A stretch of DNA of 64,000 nt from Zoogloea sp. (GCA_016703645.1 JADJBR010000007.1:248001-312000), one strand, 5' to 3'. Shown: positions 1 through 8,776, numbered from the stretch's first letter. The notes: generated from the letters alone by a model not told the origin. Made by a program: numbers and translations.

Positions 1-176
1 ACGCGAGGCGGCTCGGCGCTGATGGGCGGCTTGGGGGCCACGGGGGCGGGGCTGGTGCCAGGGGCCGGCGGGAGGTTCGGGGAGGGGTGCGACTCGACGG
101 GCCCGGTGCTGGCGCAGCCCGCAAGGACCATGACGGCCGCGAACAGGCCGAGCAGCTTGCGGACGGCGGGTTTCAA
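1..176 (-). CDS. putative lipoprotein, 3' end outside the window
   Basis: The minus-strand frame opens with a TTG codon at 174-176 that overlaps the TGA stop of the upstream 79-residue gene (TTGA overlap), so the two are probably translationally coupled. The first residues form a short basic n-region (KPAVRK), a hydrophobic stretch and a lipobox, LAGC, at about residues 19-22. This predicts signal peptidase II processing and lipid attachment. The next visible part is Pro/Ala-rich (SHPSPNLPPAPGTSPAPV), typical of an envelope linker. The gene is cut by the window edge after about 58 codons, so the functional domain is not visible. The lipobox is seen directly; envelope location is inferred. Confidence 0.6.
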   Translation of the reverse strand, partial: MKPAVRKLLGLFAAVMVLAGCASTGPVESHPSPNLPPAPGTSPAPVAPKPPISAEPPR

Positions 177-412
177 GCCTTCTCCGAGCCCTTTTCAAGG
201 CGCGCGACACGACTCAGGCTGCGGGTGTAAAAGGCGGCATACCCAAGGCCGACCAGGGCCATCACACCGGTGAGGAGTACTGGCCCCTCGGCCGGCTGAC
301 CGGCCAGCACATTTGCGATGAAGGAATAGCCCAGCACCGAGGCGGCGGCGAAGCCGCCGATGATGCGGACCAGGGCAAAGGTCTTCTGTTGCTTGAGAGA
401 GGGTGTGGACAT
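173..412 (-). CDS. small membrane protein, unknown function
   Basis: A 79-residue protein starting at ATG 412. It has two likely membrane segments (about residues 14-33, VRIIGGFAAASVLGYSF, and 44-62, VLLTGVMALVGLGYAAFY) followed by a basic C-terminus (SLSRVARLEKGSEKA). I do not recognise the family. It lies 74 bp downstream of the Pit transporter on the same strand and overlaps the following lipoprotein gene by four bases. A DUF47-pit-membrane protein-lipoprotein transcription unit is therefore plausible. No catalytic motif is visible. The coding call rests on the hydrophobic pattern, the coupled overlap and normal codon use. Confidence 0.6.
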   Translation of the reverse strand: MSTPSLKQQKTFALVRIIGGFAAASVLGYSFIANVLAGQPAEGPVLLTGVMALVGLGYAAFYTRSLSRVARLEKGSEKA

Positions 413-486
413 CGGCGAAGCGGTAGCTGAAACGGAGTGGCGCGAGGATCGGGCTTCTCCCCGTCCCCGTCAAGCACTCCGGTGCC

Positions 487-1494
487 TTAAAAGATGCTCC
501 GGCCCAGCCAGTAGCCGCCGGCGGCGATCAGGCCCGAGCAGGGAATGGTCAGCACCCAGGCCCACACGATGTTGCCGGCCACCCCCCAGCGCACGGCCGC
601 CGTGCGTCGCACCGACCCGACCCCGACAATCGCACCCGTGATGGTGTGGGTGGTGGAGACCGGGATGCCCAGGCTGGTTGCCAGGAAGAGGGTGATTGCG
701 CCACCGGTTTCGGCACAGAAGCCGCCCACCGGCTTGAGCTTGGTGATGCGCTGGCCCATGGTCTTGACGATGCGCCATCCGCCAAAGAGGGTACCGAGGC
801 CGATGGCCAGGTAGCACAGCACCACCACCCACATGGGTACCGGATCGCCCTGGGCCGTGACGCCGGCCGCGAGCAGCAACATCCAGATGATGCCGACGGT
901 CTTCTGGGCATCGTTACCCCCGTGGCCGAGGCTGTACATGGCGGCGGAAACCAGTTGCAGGCGGCGAAACCACTTGTCCACCCGGCGTTGGGTCTTGTTG
1001 CGGCAGATCCAGGCGACCACCACCAGGATCAGGGAGCCGAGCACATAACCGAAGAGCGGCGAGATGATGATGAAGGAGACGGTCTTCCAGATTCCCGAGG
1101 CGATCAGCGGATCAGTGCCGGCCTTGGCGATGGCTGCACCGACGATGCCGCCGATGAGGGCGTGGGATGAGCTGGAGGGAATGCCGTAGTACCAGGTCAC
1201 CACGTTCCAGGTGATGGCGCCGAGGAGTGCCCCGAAGATCAGGTAGTGATCCACTACGGAAGGGTCGATGATGCCCTTGCCGACGGTGCTGGCCACCTTC
1301 AGCTGAAACACGAAGAGCGCCACGAAGTTGAAGAAAGCTGCCCAGGCCACGGCCTGATGGGGCTTGAGCACGCCGGTGGAGACGACGGTGGCGATGGCAT
1401 TGGCCGCGTCGTGAAAGCCGTTCATGAAGTCAAAGAGCAGGGCGACCACAACCAGCCCGGCGATGACCCAGAACCCGATCTGTACGGTTTCCAT
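487..1494 (-). CDS. pit: low-affinity inorganic phosphate transporter, Pit family
   Basis: A 335-residue integral inner-membrane protein with the internal duplication typical of PiT (PF01384) carriers. Signature GFHDAANAIAT lies near residue 26 and its repeat counterpart SLGHGGNDAQKT near residue 190. Conserved loops GIPSSSSHALIGG and GIPVSTTHTITG follow each half. The family moves metal-phosphate with protons and is used when phosphate is plentiful. The upstream gene on the same strand, 8 bp away, encodes a DUF47/PhoU-like protein, the standard genetic partner of Pit. Length is at the short end for bacterial Pit (many are 330-500 residues), and no domain appears to be missing. Confidence 0.93.
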   Translation of the reverse strand: METVQIGFWVIAGLVVVALLFDFMNGFHDAANAIATVVSTGVLKPHQAVAWAAFFNFVALFVFQLKVASTVGKGIIDPSVVDHYLIFGALLGAITWNVVTWYYGIPSSSSHALIGGIVGAAIAKAGTDPLIASGIWKTVSFIIISPLFGYVLGSLILVVVAWICRNKTQRRVDKWFRRLQLVSAAMYSLGHGGNDAQKTVGIIWMLLLAAGVTAQGDPVPMWVVVLCYLAIGLGTLFGGWRIVKTMGQRITKLKPVGGFCAETGGAITLFLATSLGIPVSTTHTITGAIVGVGSVRRTAAVRWGVAGNIVWAWVLTIPCSGLIAAGGYWLGRSIF

Positions 1495-1502
1495 GGTGGT
1501 GC

Positions 1503-2129
1503 TCAGGCGTTTTCGAGCACGATGCCTTCGACGATCTTGGCGACGTCCTCGCAGCGGTCGGTAATCGATTCGAGCTGCTCGTAGATGGCCTTCAGTTTCA
1601 TGACCTGGAGCGCGTCCCGTTCGTCGCGGAAAAGGCGCGACATGGCGCCGCGCATGATGCGGTCGGCGTCGGTTTCGAGGCGGTCGATTTCCTGGCAGGT
1701 CTGGAGGATGGCGCTGGCGTTATCCATGTTGGAGATGAGCCCGACGACGATCTTCACCCGGGTGCAGCAGGACAGGCTCACGTTGGCCAGTTGCAGGGCT
1801 TCCGGGGTGATGCGCTGAATGTGGTAGAGCGTGGTGCACTCGGCAACGTCCTGGATGGTGTCGAGAATGTCGTTCATGGCGTTGATGAGACCGTGGATCT
1901 CATCCCGGTCAAGGGGCGTGATGAAGCTCTTGTGAAGCTGGGCAACGGTCTCGTGGGTGATCTTGTCTGCGGCCTGTTCGATGGCCTCGATGGCGGCGAT
2001 GCGCTGCTCCGCACTGGCCAGATCCTCCATCAGGGCGACGAGCGCCTGGGCACCGAGGACAATTTGCTCCGCATGGGAGTTGAACAGTTCAAAAAAACGG
2101 CCCTCATGGGGCAGCAAGCGTCCGAACAT
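1503..2129 (-). CDS. DUF47 (PhoU-like) Pit-accessory protein
   Basis: A 208-residue, almost wholly alpha-helical protein (FGRLLPHEGRFFELFNSHAEQ at the start) of the DUF47/PF01865 family, structurally related to PhoU. Acidic and helical repeats include EAIEQAADKITHETV and DRDEIHGLINAMNDILD, which match the E/D-rich metal-cluster repeats of PhoU-like proteins. These proteins are encoded directly before pit and are thought to modulate phosphate uptake. Here only 8 bp separate the two genes. The ATG at 2129 is the first in frame. The AT-rich upstream DNA (2130-2175) has only a weak resemblance to a Pho box. Confidence 0.9.
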   Translation of the reverse strand: MFGRLLPHEGRFFELFNSHAEQIVLGAQALVALMEDLASAEQRIAAIEAIEQAADKITHETVAQLHKSFITPLDRDEIHGLINAMNDILDTIQDVAECTTLYHIQRITPEALQLANVSLSCCTRVKIVVGLISNMDNASAILQTCQEIDRLETDADRIMRGAMSRLFRDERDALQVMKLKAIYEQLESITDRCEDVAKIVEGIVLENA

Positions 2130-2317
2130 GAAATTATTTCGAAATGATTTCTGTAATGTTTCATTTTAACAGAGCCGATCCCCATCCATGTGTCGACTGT
2201 TGGGTGGCCGCAACGCCCGGGCTGCGCTTCAGCCAGGCGGATTGCGGCCGTTACCCCTGACGGGGCCCGTTGTTCTTCACCGAGGCGGGAAGGTGTGATT
2301 CGCCATGGAGTGGGTAT

Positions 2318-3670
2318 ATGCCGCTGGGAGGTTTGAAGCTGTCGGAGCTGATCGGGGCGCTCAGTCATGCCCTGGACATCACCGAGGGGCAGCCTGAAGG
2401 ACACTGTGTGCGTTGCTGCTGGATCGGCATGCATGTGGGCAAGGCCATGGGAATGTCCGACGAGGCGCTATGGGAGCTCTATTACACGCTGTTGCTGAAG
2501 GACCTGGGGTGCAGCAGCAATGCGGCACGGATCTGCCAGCTCTATCTCACTGACGATCTGTCGTTCAAGCGCGATTTCAAGATGGTGGATGGCCGTCTGC
2601 CCAAGGTGCTGAATTTCGTGATCGGTCATACGGGTCTGGGTACGGCATTGACTGATCGTTTCAAGGCGATTGCCCACATCTTCCGGAATGGTGATGGAAT
2701 CGCCCAGGAACTGATCGAAACACGTTGCACCCGGGGTGCAAGCATTGCGCGCCAGTTGCGCTTCGGCGAAGCGGTGGCCATGGGCATACAGTGTCTTGAC
2801 GAGCACTGGGATGGAGGCGGGAGACCGGCACACCTGCAGGCTGAAGCCATTCCCCTGTACTCACGCATTGCCCTGCTGGCGCAGGTGGTGGACGTCTTCA
2901 ATGTGTCGGACGGCATGGATGCCGCTTGCTGGGAGGTGGAGGACCGATGCGGTAGCTGGTTCGACCCGGCGGTGGTCGCGGCCTTCCGGCGGGTGGCCGA
3001 ATCGGCGGCATTCTGGGAGCACCTGGCGGCACCCGATCTCGATCGGGCGGTGTTCACCCTCGAGCCGGGTCGCTTCGTGGTGCCACTGGATGAAGACTAC
3101 CTCGACGAAATCGCCATCGCTTTCGGGCAGGTGGTGGACTCGAAGAGCCCCTATACGGCAGGCCATAGCAGCCGGGTGGCACTCTATGCCGACCGGATCG
3201 CCGAAGCCCTGGAGATCGATCCGGCGCGCCGACGGTGGCTCAGGCGCGGCGCCCTGCTGCATGACATGGGCAAGCTCGGGGTGAGCAATGCCGTCCTCGA
3301 CAAACCGGGCAAGCTCGATGCGGACGAGTGGGCTGCGGTGCAGCGCCATGCCCGCTATACGGAATCCATCCTGTCACGGATAGACGCCTTTGGCGAACTG
3401 GCCAGGGTCTCCGGGGCGCATCACGAGCGTCTTGACGGCAAGGGCTATCCGCGAGGCTTGCAGGGGGACGCCATTTCGCTGGAAACCCGCATCATCACGA
3501 CGGCCGACATCTTTGATGCGATTACCGCGGAGCGCCCCTACCGTGGGGCGGTGCCGGTGTCGAAAACCCTGGAGATCATGGGTGACGAGGTGGGGCGGGC
3601 CATCGACGCCCGCTGCTTCGATGCCCTGAAGCAGATTGTCGGGGGTCTCGATTTGAGCACGTCTGCGTAA
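2318..3670 (+). CDS. tandem HD / HD-GYP protein, probable c-di-GMP phosphodiesterase
   Basis: The ATG at 2318 is preceded by GGAG and gives 450 residues; a TTG 48 bp upstream is less likely. The protein is a duplication. The C-terminal half is a complete HD-GYP domain: HSSRVA, HDMGK (H315-D316), HHERLDGKGYP (H368-H369, GYP at 376-378), so cyclic-di-GMP hydrolysis is predicted. The N-terminal half (about residues 10-190) aligns with the same fold but is degenerate. It has H29 in EGHCVRCC, K61-D62 where HD is expected, and DGGGRP where DGxGYP is expected, so it is probably a non-catalytic sensory or dimerisation copy. No membrane segment or receiver domain is present. It is monocistronic, followed by a dispersed repeat. 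Confidence 0.88.
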   Translation: MPLGGLKLSELIGALSHALDITEGQPEGHCVRCCWIGMHVGKAMGMSDEALWELYYTLLLKDLGCSSNAARICQLYLTDDLSFKRDFKMVDGRLPKVLNFVIGHTGLGTALTDRFKAIAHIFRNGDGIAQELIETRCTRGASIARQLRFGEAVAMGIQCLDEHWDGGGRPAHLQAEAIPLYSRIALLAQVVDVFNVSDGMDAACWEVEDRCGSWFDPAVVAAFRRVAESAAFWEHLAAPDLDRAVFTLEPGRFVVPLDEDYLDEIAIAFGQVVDSKSPYTAGHSSRVALYADRIAEALEIDPARRRWLRRGALLHDMGKLGVSNAVLDKPGKLDADEWAAVQRHARYTESILSRIDAFGELARVSGAHHERLDGKGYPRGLQGDAISLETRIITTADIFDAITAERPYRGAVPVSKTLEIMGDEVGRAIDARCFDALKQIVGGLDLSTSA

Positions 3671-3675
3671 GCCCC

Positions 3676-3773
3676 CTGCACGGTCTGGTTTGCCCCTGGG
3701 ATGATTCGGCACCCCTGCGCTTGCGCTTCCTGGTGCCGAATCGAAGCGCTCGCGACGTTTTTTCAGGGGTGCC
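3676..3773. repeat. dispersed intergenic repeat, copy 1
   Basis: About 98 bp directly after the HD-GYP gene. It resembles 50421-50520 along its length. Shared blocks include ctgc-cgg, TTTGCCCCTG, GCGCTTC, CGAA, CGCTCGC and ACG-TTT-TTCAG. This copy holds a perfect 11-bp inverted repeat, GATTCGGCACC...GGTGCCGAATC, around an 18-bp loop, followed by TTTTTT, so it may also terminate transcription of the HD-GYP gene. Confidence 0.55.
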
Positions 3774-3784
3774 GAGCCCGGGCT

Positions 3785-5596
3785 TTAGACCCGGGGCTTG
3801 CGGGGTTTGAAATCTCCCCCCGGGCGGTCGAAACCGCCTTCCTTGCGGAAAGGCTTCTTGGGCGGTGCGCCGCGGCCACCGGGGCCGGGACGGCCGCGTT
3901 CGCGGGCGGCTTCTTCGGGGCTGGCCAGACGGAGGTTGAGCGCCTGCTGACGCACCCGGGCCCGACGCAGGATCTGGATGATCTCGTTGGGCAGATCGGC
4001 GGGCAGCTCCACGGTGCTGTAATTCTCGAAGAGATTGATCTGGCCAATGAAACGGCTTTCGATGCCCGCCTCATTGGCAATGGCGCCGACGATGTCCTTG
4101 GGCGAGGCCATGTGTTCGCGACCCACGTCGATGCGATAGCGGGCCAGGCGACCTTCCGCGTAATCGCGGCGGCGTTCGAGGATCTCTCCGCGATTTTCAC
4201 GGGGCTCGCGTGCCTCCCGGGGAGGACGTGCTTCGGGCTTGCCACTCGCAAGCTGGGCGATGTCGGGGCGTCCCGTTTCGGGCATCTGCAGGGGGCGGTC
4301 CTTCTGGGCAAGGAAGGCCAGGGCTGCGGCGATCTCGTGGATTTCGGCGTCGTGCTGGGCCTCCATGCCGGCGATCACATCAAGGAAGAAGCCCAGGTCC
4401 TCGGCTTCCAGCACCTCGGCCACCTGCTGGCGGAAGGCGGCGACACGCTTGTCGGCCACGGCCTCGCGGCTGGGGAGCTTGAGCAGTTCGATGGGCTGAC
4501 GGGTGGCTCGCTCGATCTGGCGCAGGAGATGGGTTTCGCGCGGCGCGACGAAGAGGATGGCATTGCCCGCACGACCCGCACGGCCGGTGCGCCCGATGCG
4601 GTGGACGTAGGCCTCTGTGTCGTAGGGAATGTCGTAGTTGATCACGTGGCTGACGCGGGGCACGTCGATGCCGCGGGCGGCCACGTCGGTGGCGACGACG
4701 ATGTCGAGGGTTTTGTTCTTGAGCTGCTCGATGACCCGCTCGCGAAGTTGCTGGGTCATGTCGCCATTGAGGCAGGCCGCGGCGTAACCACGGGCTTCAA
4801 GCTTCTCGGCGAGTTCGACGGTGGCGGTCTTGGTGCGCACGAAGACGATGGCGGCGTCGAAGTCGTCCTCGACCTCGAGGATGCGGGTCAGGGCGTCGAG
4901 CTTGTGGGGGCCTGCAATCTGCAGGAAGCGCTGATGAATGGTGGAGACCGTGGCGGTGGCGGCCTTGATCTTCACCTCCTTGGGGTCGCGCAGGTAGCGA
5001 TGGGCAACCCGGCGGATGGCGTCCGGCATGGTGGCCGAGAAGAGGGCCGTTTGGCGCTCCGCGGGGAGATGCTGGAGGATCCACTCCACGTCATCGATGA
5101 AGCCCATGCGCAGCATCTCGTCGGCCTCGTCGAGCACCAGGGTGCTCAGGTTGTCGAGGTTGAGGCTCTTGCGCTCGATGTGGTCCATGACCCGGCCCGG
5201 GGTGCCGACGATCACGTGGGCGCCCCTTTGCAGTTGGCGCAACTGCACAACCATGCTCTGGCCGCCATAGATGGGAAGCACATGGAAGCCCGGCATCTTG
5301 CTGGCGTAGCGCTGGAACGCTTCGGCCACCTGAATGGCCAGTTCGCGGGTGGGAGCCAGAACCAGTACCTGGGGGTTGCGCTTGCTGATGTCGACACGGT
5401 CGAGGGCGGGCAGGGCGAAGGCCGCTGTTTTGCCGGTGCCGGTCTGGGCTTCACCCAGGATGTCGTGGCCTGCCAGGAGGTGCGGAATGCAGGCCGCCTG
5501 GATGGGGGAGGGGGTTTCGTAACCGATCTCGGCGAGGGCCGCGAGAATGGGGGCCTGGAGATCGAGCTGGTCGAAACGTTCGATGGGAGCAGTCAT
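3785..5596 (-). CDS. deaD: DEAD-box ATP-dependent RNA helicase, DeaD/CsdA type
   Basis: A 603-residue RNA helicase. Helicase motifs are all present: Q motif with SPIQAACIP, Walker A AQTGTGKT (50-57), PTREL, TPGR, DEAD (155-158), SAT (186-188), ARGIDVPRV and HRIGRTGR. A DbpA/CsdA-type RNA-binding domain follows (about 480-560, YRIDVGREHMASPKDIVGAI...ELPADLP). A Gly/Arg/Pro/Lys-rich tail ends the protein (GRPGPGGRGAPPKKPFRKEGG). In E. coli DeaD unwinds structured mRNA and helps 50S assembly, notably in the cold. The ATG at 5596 gives the normal N-terminus. The 5'-flanking 115 bp separates it from the GST gene. No obvious partner gene is adjacent. Confidence 0.95.
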   Translation of the reverse strand: MTAPIERFDQLDLQAPILAALAEIGYETPSPIQAACIPHLLAGHDILGEAQTGTGKTAAFALPALDRVDISKRNPQVLVLAPTRELAIQVAEAFQRYASKMPGFHVLPIYGGQSMVVQLRQLQRGAHVIVGTPGRVMDHIERKSLNLDNLSTLVLDEADEMLRMGFIDDVEWILQHLPAERQTALFSATMPDAIRRVAHRYLRDPKEVKIKAATATVSTIHQRFLQIAGPHKLDALTRILEVEDDFDAAIVFVRTKTATVELAEKLEARGYAAACLNGDMTQQLRERVIEQLKNKTLDIVVATDVAARGIDVPRVSHVINYDIPYDTEAYVHRIGRTGRAGRAGNAILFVAPRETHLLRQIERATRQPIELLKLPSREAVADKRVAAFRQQVAEVLEAEDLGFFLDVIAGMEAQHDAEIHEIAAALAFLAQKDRPLQMPETGRPDIAQLASGKPEARPPREAREPRENRGEILERRRDYAEGRLARYRIDVGREHMASPKDIVGAIANEAGIESRFIGQINLFENYSTVELPADLPNEIIQILRRARVRQQALNLRLASPEEAARERGRPGPGGRGAPPKKPFRKEGGFDRPGGDFKPRKPRV

Positions 5597-5710
5597 GGGA
5601 ACGGGGCGCGGGCCGGGTGAAAGGTGAAGCGGTCTTGGGCCCGGGGAAAGAAGCGGCTTCAGATAAACCGCGATTTTACCGGAAGCTCACCCGGCCGTCC
5701 CGTCAGCGGC

Positions 5711-6415
5711 TCACGGATTCTTTACGGTTGTTGCATCCTGTCCGAAAAGAACGCGGCGGGATTCCTCGCTGACCGATGGCGCCGTATTGATGTTTGCCGC
5801 GAGGGCATAGGCACGCTGGGTCGCGGGGCGCTGCTGAATGGCCTCGAACCAACGCTTCAGATTGGGGAAGTCGTCCAGCTCCTGTCGCTGGCGGGCGTGG
5901 GGCACGATCCACGGGTAGCAGGCCATGTCGGCAATGGAGTAGTCCGGGCCGGCGATGAAATCCCGGTCTGTCAGGCGTTTATCGAGTACGGCGTAAAGAC
6001 GCGCGGTTTCCTTCACGTAACGTTCGATGGCGTAGGGGATGACTTCCGGTGCGTACTGGACGAAGTGATGGTTCTGGCCGGCCATGGGGCCGAGGCCGCC
6101 CATCTGCCAGAACAGCCATTGCAGGGTGTCGATGCGGACGCGGGGGTCGGTGGACAGGAAGCGCCCGCTCTTTTCGGCCAGGTAAAGGAGGATGGCGCCG
6201 GACTCGAACACGGAGATCGGTTCGCCTCCCCCTGCCGGGGCGGTGTCGACAATGGCCGGGATGCGGTTGTTGGGGGCAATGCGCAGGAAGTCCGGCTGGA
6301 ACTGTTCGCCCTTGCCGATGTGGATGGGCAGGATGCGGTAGGGCAAGCCACTCTCTTCAAGGAAGAGGGTGATCTTGTGGCCGTTGGGGGTGGTCCAGTA
6401 ATAGAGATCGATCAT
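5711..6415 (-). CDS. glutathione S-transferase-like protein, YfcG/Ure2 type
   Basis: A 234-residue two-domain protein. The N-terminal thioredoxin-like GSH-binding domain begins LYYWTTPNGHKITLFLEE with the TxPNxxK pattern of YfcG/YghU (nu-class) GSTs. RIPAIVD and ESGAILLYLAEK are the GSH-contacting segments. The all-helical C-terminal domain carries FIAGPDYSIADMACYPW. Nu-class members act as disulfide-bond reductases of glutathione rather than classical transferases. The downstream gene on the same strand begins only after another small gene, so no functional operon is evident. The ATG at 6415 fits the family start. Confidence 0.9.
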   Translation of the reverse strand: MIDLYYWTTPNGHKITLFLEESGLPYRILPIHIGKGEQFQPDFLRIAPNNRIPAIVDTAPAGGGEPISVFESGAILLYLAEKSGRFLSTDPRVRIDTLQWLFWQMGGLGPMAGQNHHFVQYAPEVIPYAIERYVKETARLYAVLDKRLTDRDFIAGPDYSIADMACYPWIVPHARQRQELDDFPNLKRWFEAIQQRPATQRAYALAANINTAPSVSEESRRVLFGQDATTVKNP

Positions 6416-6424
6416 GGCGTGTAG

Positions 6425-6781
6425 TCAGGCGGCAGGGCGGTGTCCGGTGGCCAGCACCCAGGCGGCGTCGAGGCCGCGAATGGGAATGCGGGGATCGGTG
6501 GGGATGCGGCCAGCCAGCTGGAGCTGCTGGTAGCGCATGCAGGTGACCCGCAGGAAGGACGTAAAGTTCGCGTGTTCGTCAAGGCGACCGCTTGCCACCA
6601 GTTCGTCGTAGAGACGGCTGACCAGCTGGGGCACGCTCAGGGCGTCCCGTTGGCCGATTTCTTCCAGTACAGCCCAAAACAGCTTTTCCAGGCGGAGGCT
6701 GGTGGCCACGCCGTGCAGGCGGATGGAGCGGCTTCGGGTGGCGTACAGCTCCGGGTCGGCGCTGATGAAGATCTGGCACAT
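6425..6781 (-). CDS. ribbon-helix-helix domain protein (RHH_4 type)
   Basis: Start chosen at ATG 6781 (MCQIFISADPELYATRSRS), with AGGAG eleven bases upstream. A longer frame to 6862 has no support. The 118-residue product resembles the small ribbon-helix-helix family (PF13467-like). It has a short beta strand with SRSIRLHGVATSLRLE, then a helix-rich body (FWAVLEEIGQRDALSVPQLVSRLYDEL...NFTSFLRVTCMRYQ). Such proteins are predicted DNA-binding factors of unknown target. It sits between a GST gene (10 bp downstream) and a DJ-1 gene on the same strand and may be co-transcribed with the GST. Function is inferred from fold only. Confidence 0.7.
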   Translation of the reverse strand: MCQIFISADPELYATRSRSIRLHGVATSLRLEKLFWAVLEEIGQRDALSVPQLVSRLYDELVASGRLDEHANFTSFLRVTCMRYQQLQLAGRIPTDPRIPIRGLDAAWVLATGHRPAA

Positions 6782-6868
6782 CGTCGCATGGCTCCTGAAA
6801 CGGGGAACGCCCCCGTCAGACCATTGTAGGTGCTGCGGGGGCGTGCGCCGAGTTGGGGACAATCCTGA

Positions 6869-7444
6869 TCAGAGGCTGATCTTGGTACCGAGCACGGCCA
6901 GGAACTGGGCCAGCCAGACCGGGTGGGCCGGCCAGGCGGGTGCGGTGACCAGGTTGCGGTCGGTGATGGCCTGATCAATGGGAATGGCGGCGTAGGTGCC
7001 GCCCGCCAGTTCGACTTCGGCCTGGCAGGCGGGATAGGCCGAGCAGATGCGGCCTTCGAGGACACGCGCACCGGCCAGGAGCTGGGCGCCGTGGCAGACG
7101 GCCGCCACCGGCTTATCGGTGGCAAAGAAATGTCGCACAGCCTCGGTCACCGCGGGGAACATGCGCAGGTACTCGGGGCCGCGGCCGCCGGGAATCACCA
7201 GGGCGTCGTAGTCCTGGGCACGGATCTCGGCAAAGGTGGCGTTCAGGGTGAAGTTGTGACCGCGCTTCTCGGTGTAGGTCTGGTCGCCTTCGAAATCGTG
7301 GATGGCCGTGGCAATGGTGTCGCCGGCCTTCTTGTCGGGGCATACGGCATGCACCGTATGGCCAACGGTGAGGAGGGTCTGGAAGGGCACCATGGTTTCG
7401 TAGTCTTCGCAGAAGTCGCCGCAGATCATGAGTATTTTGGCCAT
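6869..7444 (-). CDS. DJ-1/PfpI family protein
   Basis: Start at ATG 7444 ([16 protein letters not shown]), preceded by GGAGACAGGC; a frame open to 7495 adds no family sequence. The 191-residue product has the class-I amidotransferase-like fold of DJ-1/PfpI: the acidic residue of FCEDYE, the nucleophile elbow [10 protein letters not shown] near residue 100, and a Gly-rich [12 protein letters not shown] loop. Members act as stress chaperones, glyoxalases or proteases, and the reaction here cannot be assigned. It is transcribed toward the ribbon-helix-helix gene and is divergent from the FAH-family hydrolase gene. Confidence 0.88.
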   Translation of the reverse strand: MAKILMICGDFCEDYETMVPFQTLLTVGHTVHAVCPDKKAGDTIATAIHDFEGDQTYTEKRGHNFTLNATFAEIRAQDYDALVIPGGRGPEYLRMFPAVTEAVRHFFATDKPVAAVCHGAQLLAGARVLEGRICSAYPACQAEVELAGGTYAAIPIDQAITDRNLVTAPAWPAHPVWLAQFLAVLGTKISL

Positions 7445-7586
7445 GCCTGTCTCCGTGTGGGTTGGGGTGGAGGCAGTGTGGCGCTGGCGGGCCATGCTTG
7501 GGTGGTAGCCGGTTACTGCGGCGTGGCGGAGGGCTGACGGGCGGGCCGGGTTTGGTCATGATGGCGGCTTTGCACGGAGTTCCTTG

Positions 7587-8285
7587 ATGGCCTATGCAAT
7601 CCCCCAGCCGACCCCGGCCGCCGTTCCTGTGCAGGGTGGCGATGCGCTGTTTCCGGTGCGTCGTATCTACTGTGTCGGGCGCAACTATGCGGCCCACGCC
7701 CGCGAGATGGGCTCGGACCCGACCCGCGAACCGCCCTTCTTCTTCTGCAAGCCGGCTGATGCCGTGGTGCCGGTGCACGCCGGCCGGATAGTCGATCTGC
7801 CCTATCCCCTTGCCACGTCAAATCTCCACTACGAAGTCGAGCTCGTGGTGGCCATCGGGCGCGGCGGTGTGAACATTCCGGTGAATGAGGCGGCGGCCCA
7901 TGTGTGGGGCTACGGTGCGGGGCTGGACATGACCCGCCGGGATCTCCAGTTCGCACTCCGCGACAAGGGCCGTCCGTGGGAATTGGGCAAAGCCTTCGAC
8001 CGTTCTGCGCCCATCTCCCCCCTGGTGGCGGTCGCTGCCGCCGGCCCGATGGATCGCGCGCCGATCTGGCTGAAGGTCAATGGACAGTTACGCCAGTCGG
8101 CACAGGTGGCGGACATGATCTGGTCGGTGCCCGAGATCATTGCCAACCTGTCCACCTATTTCCGGCTGGAGCCAGGCGATCTGATCTTTACCGGAACCCC
8201 GGAGGGTGTCGGCCCGGTGGTGGCAGGAGATGTGATCGAAGCCGGCGTGGACGGAGTCGGGAGTCTGTCGGTGCGTATTGTCTGA
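7587..8285 (+). CDS. fumarylacetoacetate hydrolase-family protein (fumarylpyruvate hydrolase-like)
   Basis: ATG 7587 is directly preceded by an in-frame TTG; GGAG lies about eight bases upstream of the ATG. The 232-residue product contains the FAH C-terminal domain only. YCVGRNYAAHAREMG is the start of the fold. The metal-binding acids are in NLHYEVELVVAIG, and DMTRRDLQ, KGRPWELGKAFD and FTGTPEGVGPV follow. Short single-domain members hydrolyse 3-fumarylpyruvate (gentisate pathway) or related beta-diketo acids using Mg2+ or Mn2+. No gentisate genes are adjacent, so the substrate is open. Confidence 0.9.
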   Translation: MAYAIPQPTPAAVPVQGGDALFPVRRIYCVGRNYAAHAREMGSDPTREPPFFFCKPADAVVPVHAGRIVDLPYPLATSNLHYEVELVVAIGRGGVNIPVNEAAAHVWGYGAGLDMTRRDLQFALRDKGRPWELGKAFDRSAPISPLVAVAAAGPMDRAPIWLKVNGQLRQSAQVADMIWSVPEIIANLSTYFRLEPGDLIFTGTPEGVGPVVAGDVIEAGVDGVGSLSVRIV

Positions 8286-8323
8286 GGTGTGCCGGGGCAG
8301 GGTGCGTTCCCGCCCGTGGGGCA

Positions 8324-8776
8324 TCAGTCCAGTTCGCTGCGAAGGGCGTCGGCCCAGCAGTTGGGTGTCTCGAAGAGACGCACCCGCTCCAGGCGCAGGT
8401 GATTGCCGTAGACATCCCGGTACAGGGGGTCAAGGATGCGGAAGGCTTCCGCCGCGAGGTTTTCCGCGGTGGGCACCACATCGAGCAGCACGGTCTTGTG
8501 GCCGGGCATGCTTTGCAGGAAGCTCACCACCGCGGTATCGCCCCGGTAGGCCAGGAAGGCGTGGTCCCACACATCGACCACATGCTGCTTGGCGACCGCC
8601 TTGACGTCGGCGAAGTCCATCACCATGCCATTCACCGCCTCGCCGGTCGCCTGGATGATCTCCCCCGAGAGGGTGATCTCCAGCGCGTAGCGATGGCCGT
8701 GGAGATGGCGACACTGGCTGGCATGGTCGGGAATGCGGTGGCCCGCGTCGAATTCCAGGCGGCGCGTGATACGCAT
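8324..8776 (-). CDS. queD: 6-carboxy-tetrahydropterin synthase
   Basis: Start set at ATG 8776 (MRITRRLEFDAGHRIPDH); upstream in-frame ATGs run into the divergent radical SAM gene. The 150-residue protein has the zinc ligands of the PTPS/QueD family: H in FDAGHRI and the pair in CRHLHGHRY. The Glu/Asp residues in MVMDFADVK and the catalytic region DHAFL are also present. QueD converts dihydroneopterin triphosphate to 6-carboxytetrahydropterin in queuosine/7-deazaguanine biosynthesis. It is head-to-head with a radical SAM gene, the two starts being only 67 bp apart. Confidence 0.9.
   Translation of the reverse strand: MRITRRLEFDAGHRIPDHASQCRHLHGHRYALEITLSGEIIQATGEAVNGMVMDFADVKAVAKQHVVDVWDHAFLAYRGDTAVVSFLQSMPGHKTVLLDVVPTAENLAAEAFRILDPLYRDVYGNHLRLERVRLFETPNCWADALRSELD

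Noticed and set aside
2130-2175. Pho box before the DUF47-pit genes
   Set aside because: Only one half-site (GTTTCAT) is close to the consensus and the 11-bp repeat spacing is not met.
3701-5620. 639-codon plus-strand open frame opposite the DEAD-box helicase
   Set aside because: It is the antisense of a well-conserved helicase; its translation lacks domains and reflects high GC codon structure.
7584-7586. TTG start of the FAH-family gene
   Set aside because: An ATG follows immediately at 7587 with better ribosome-site spacing.
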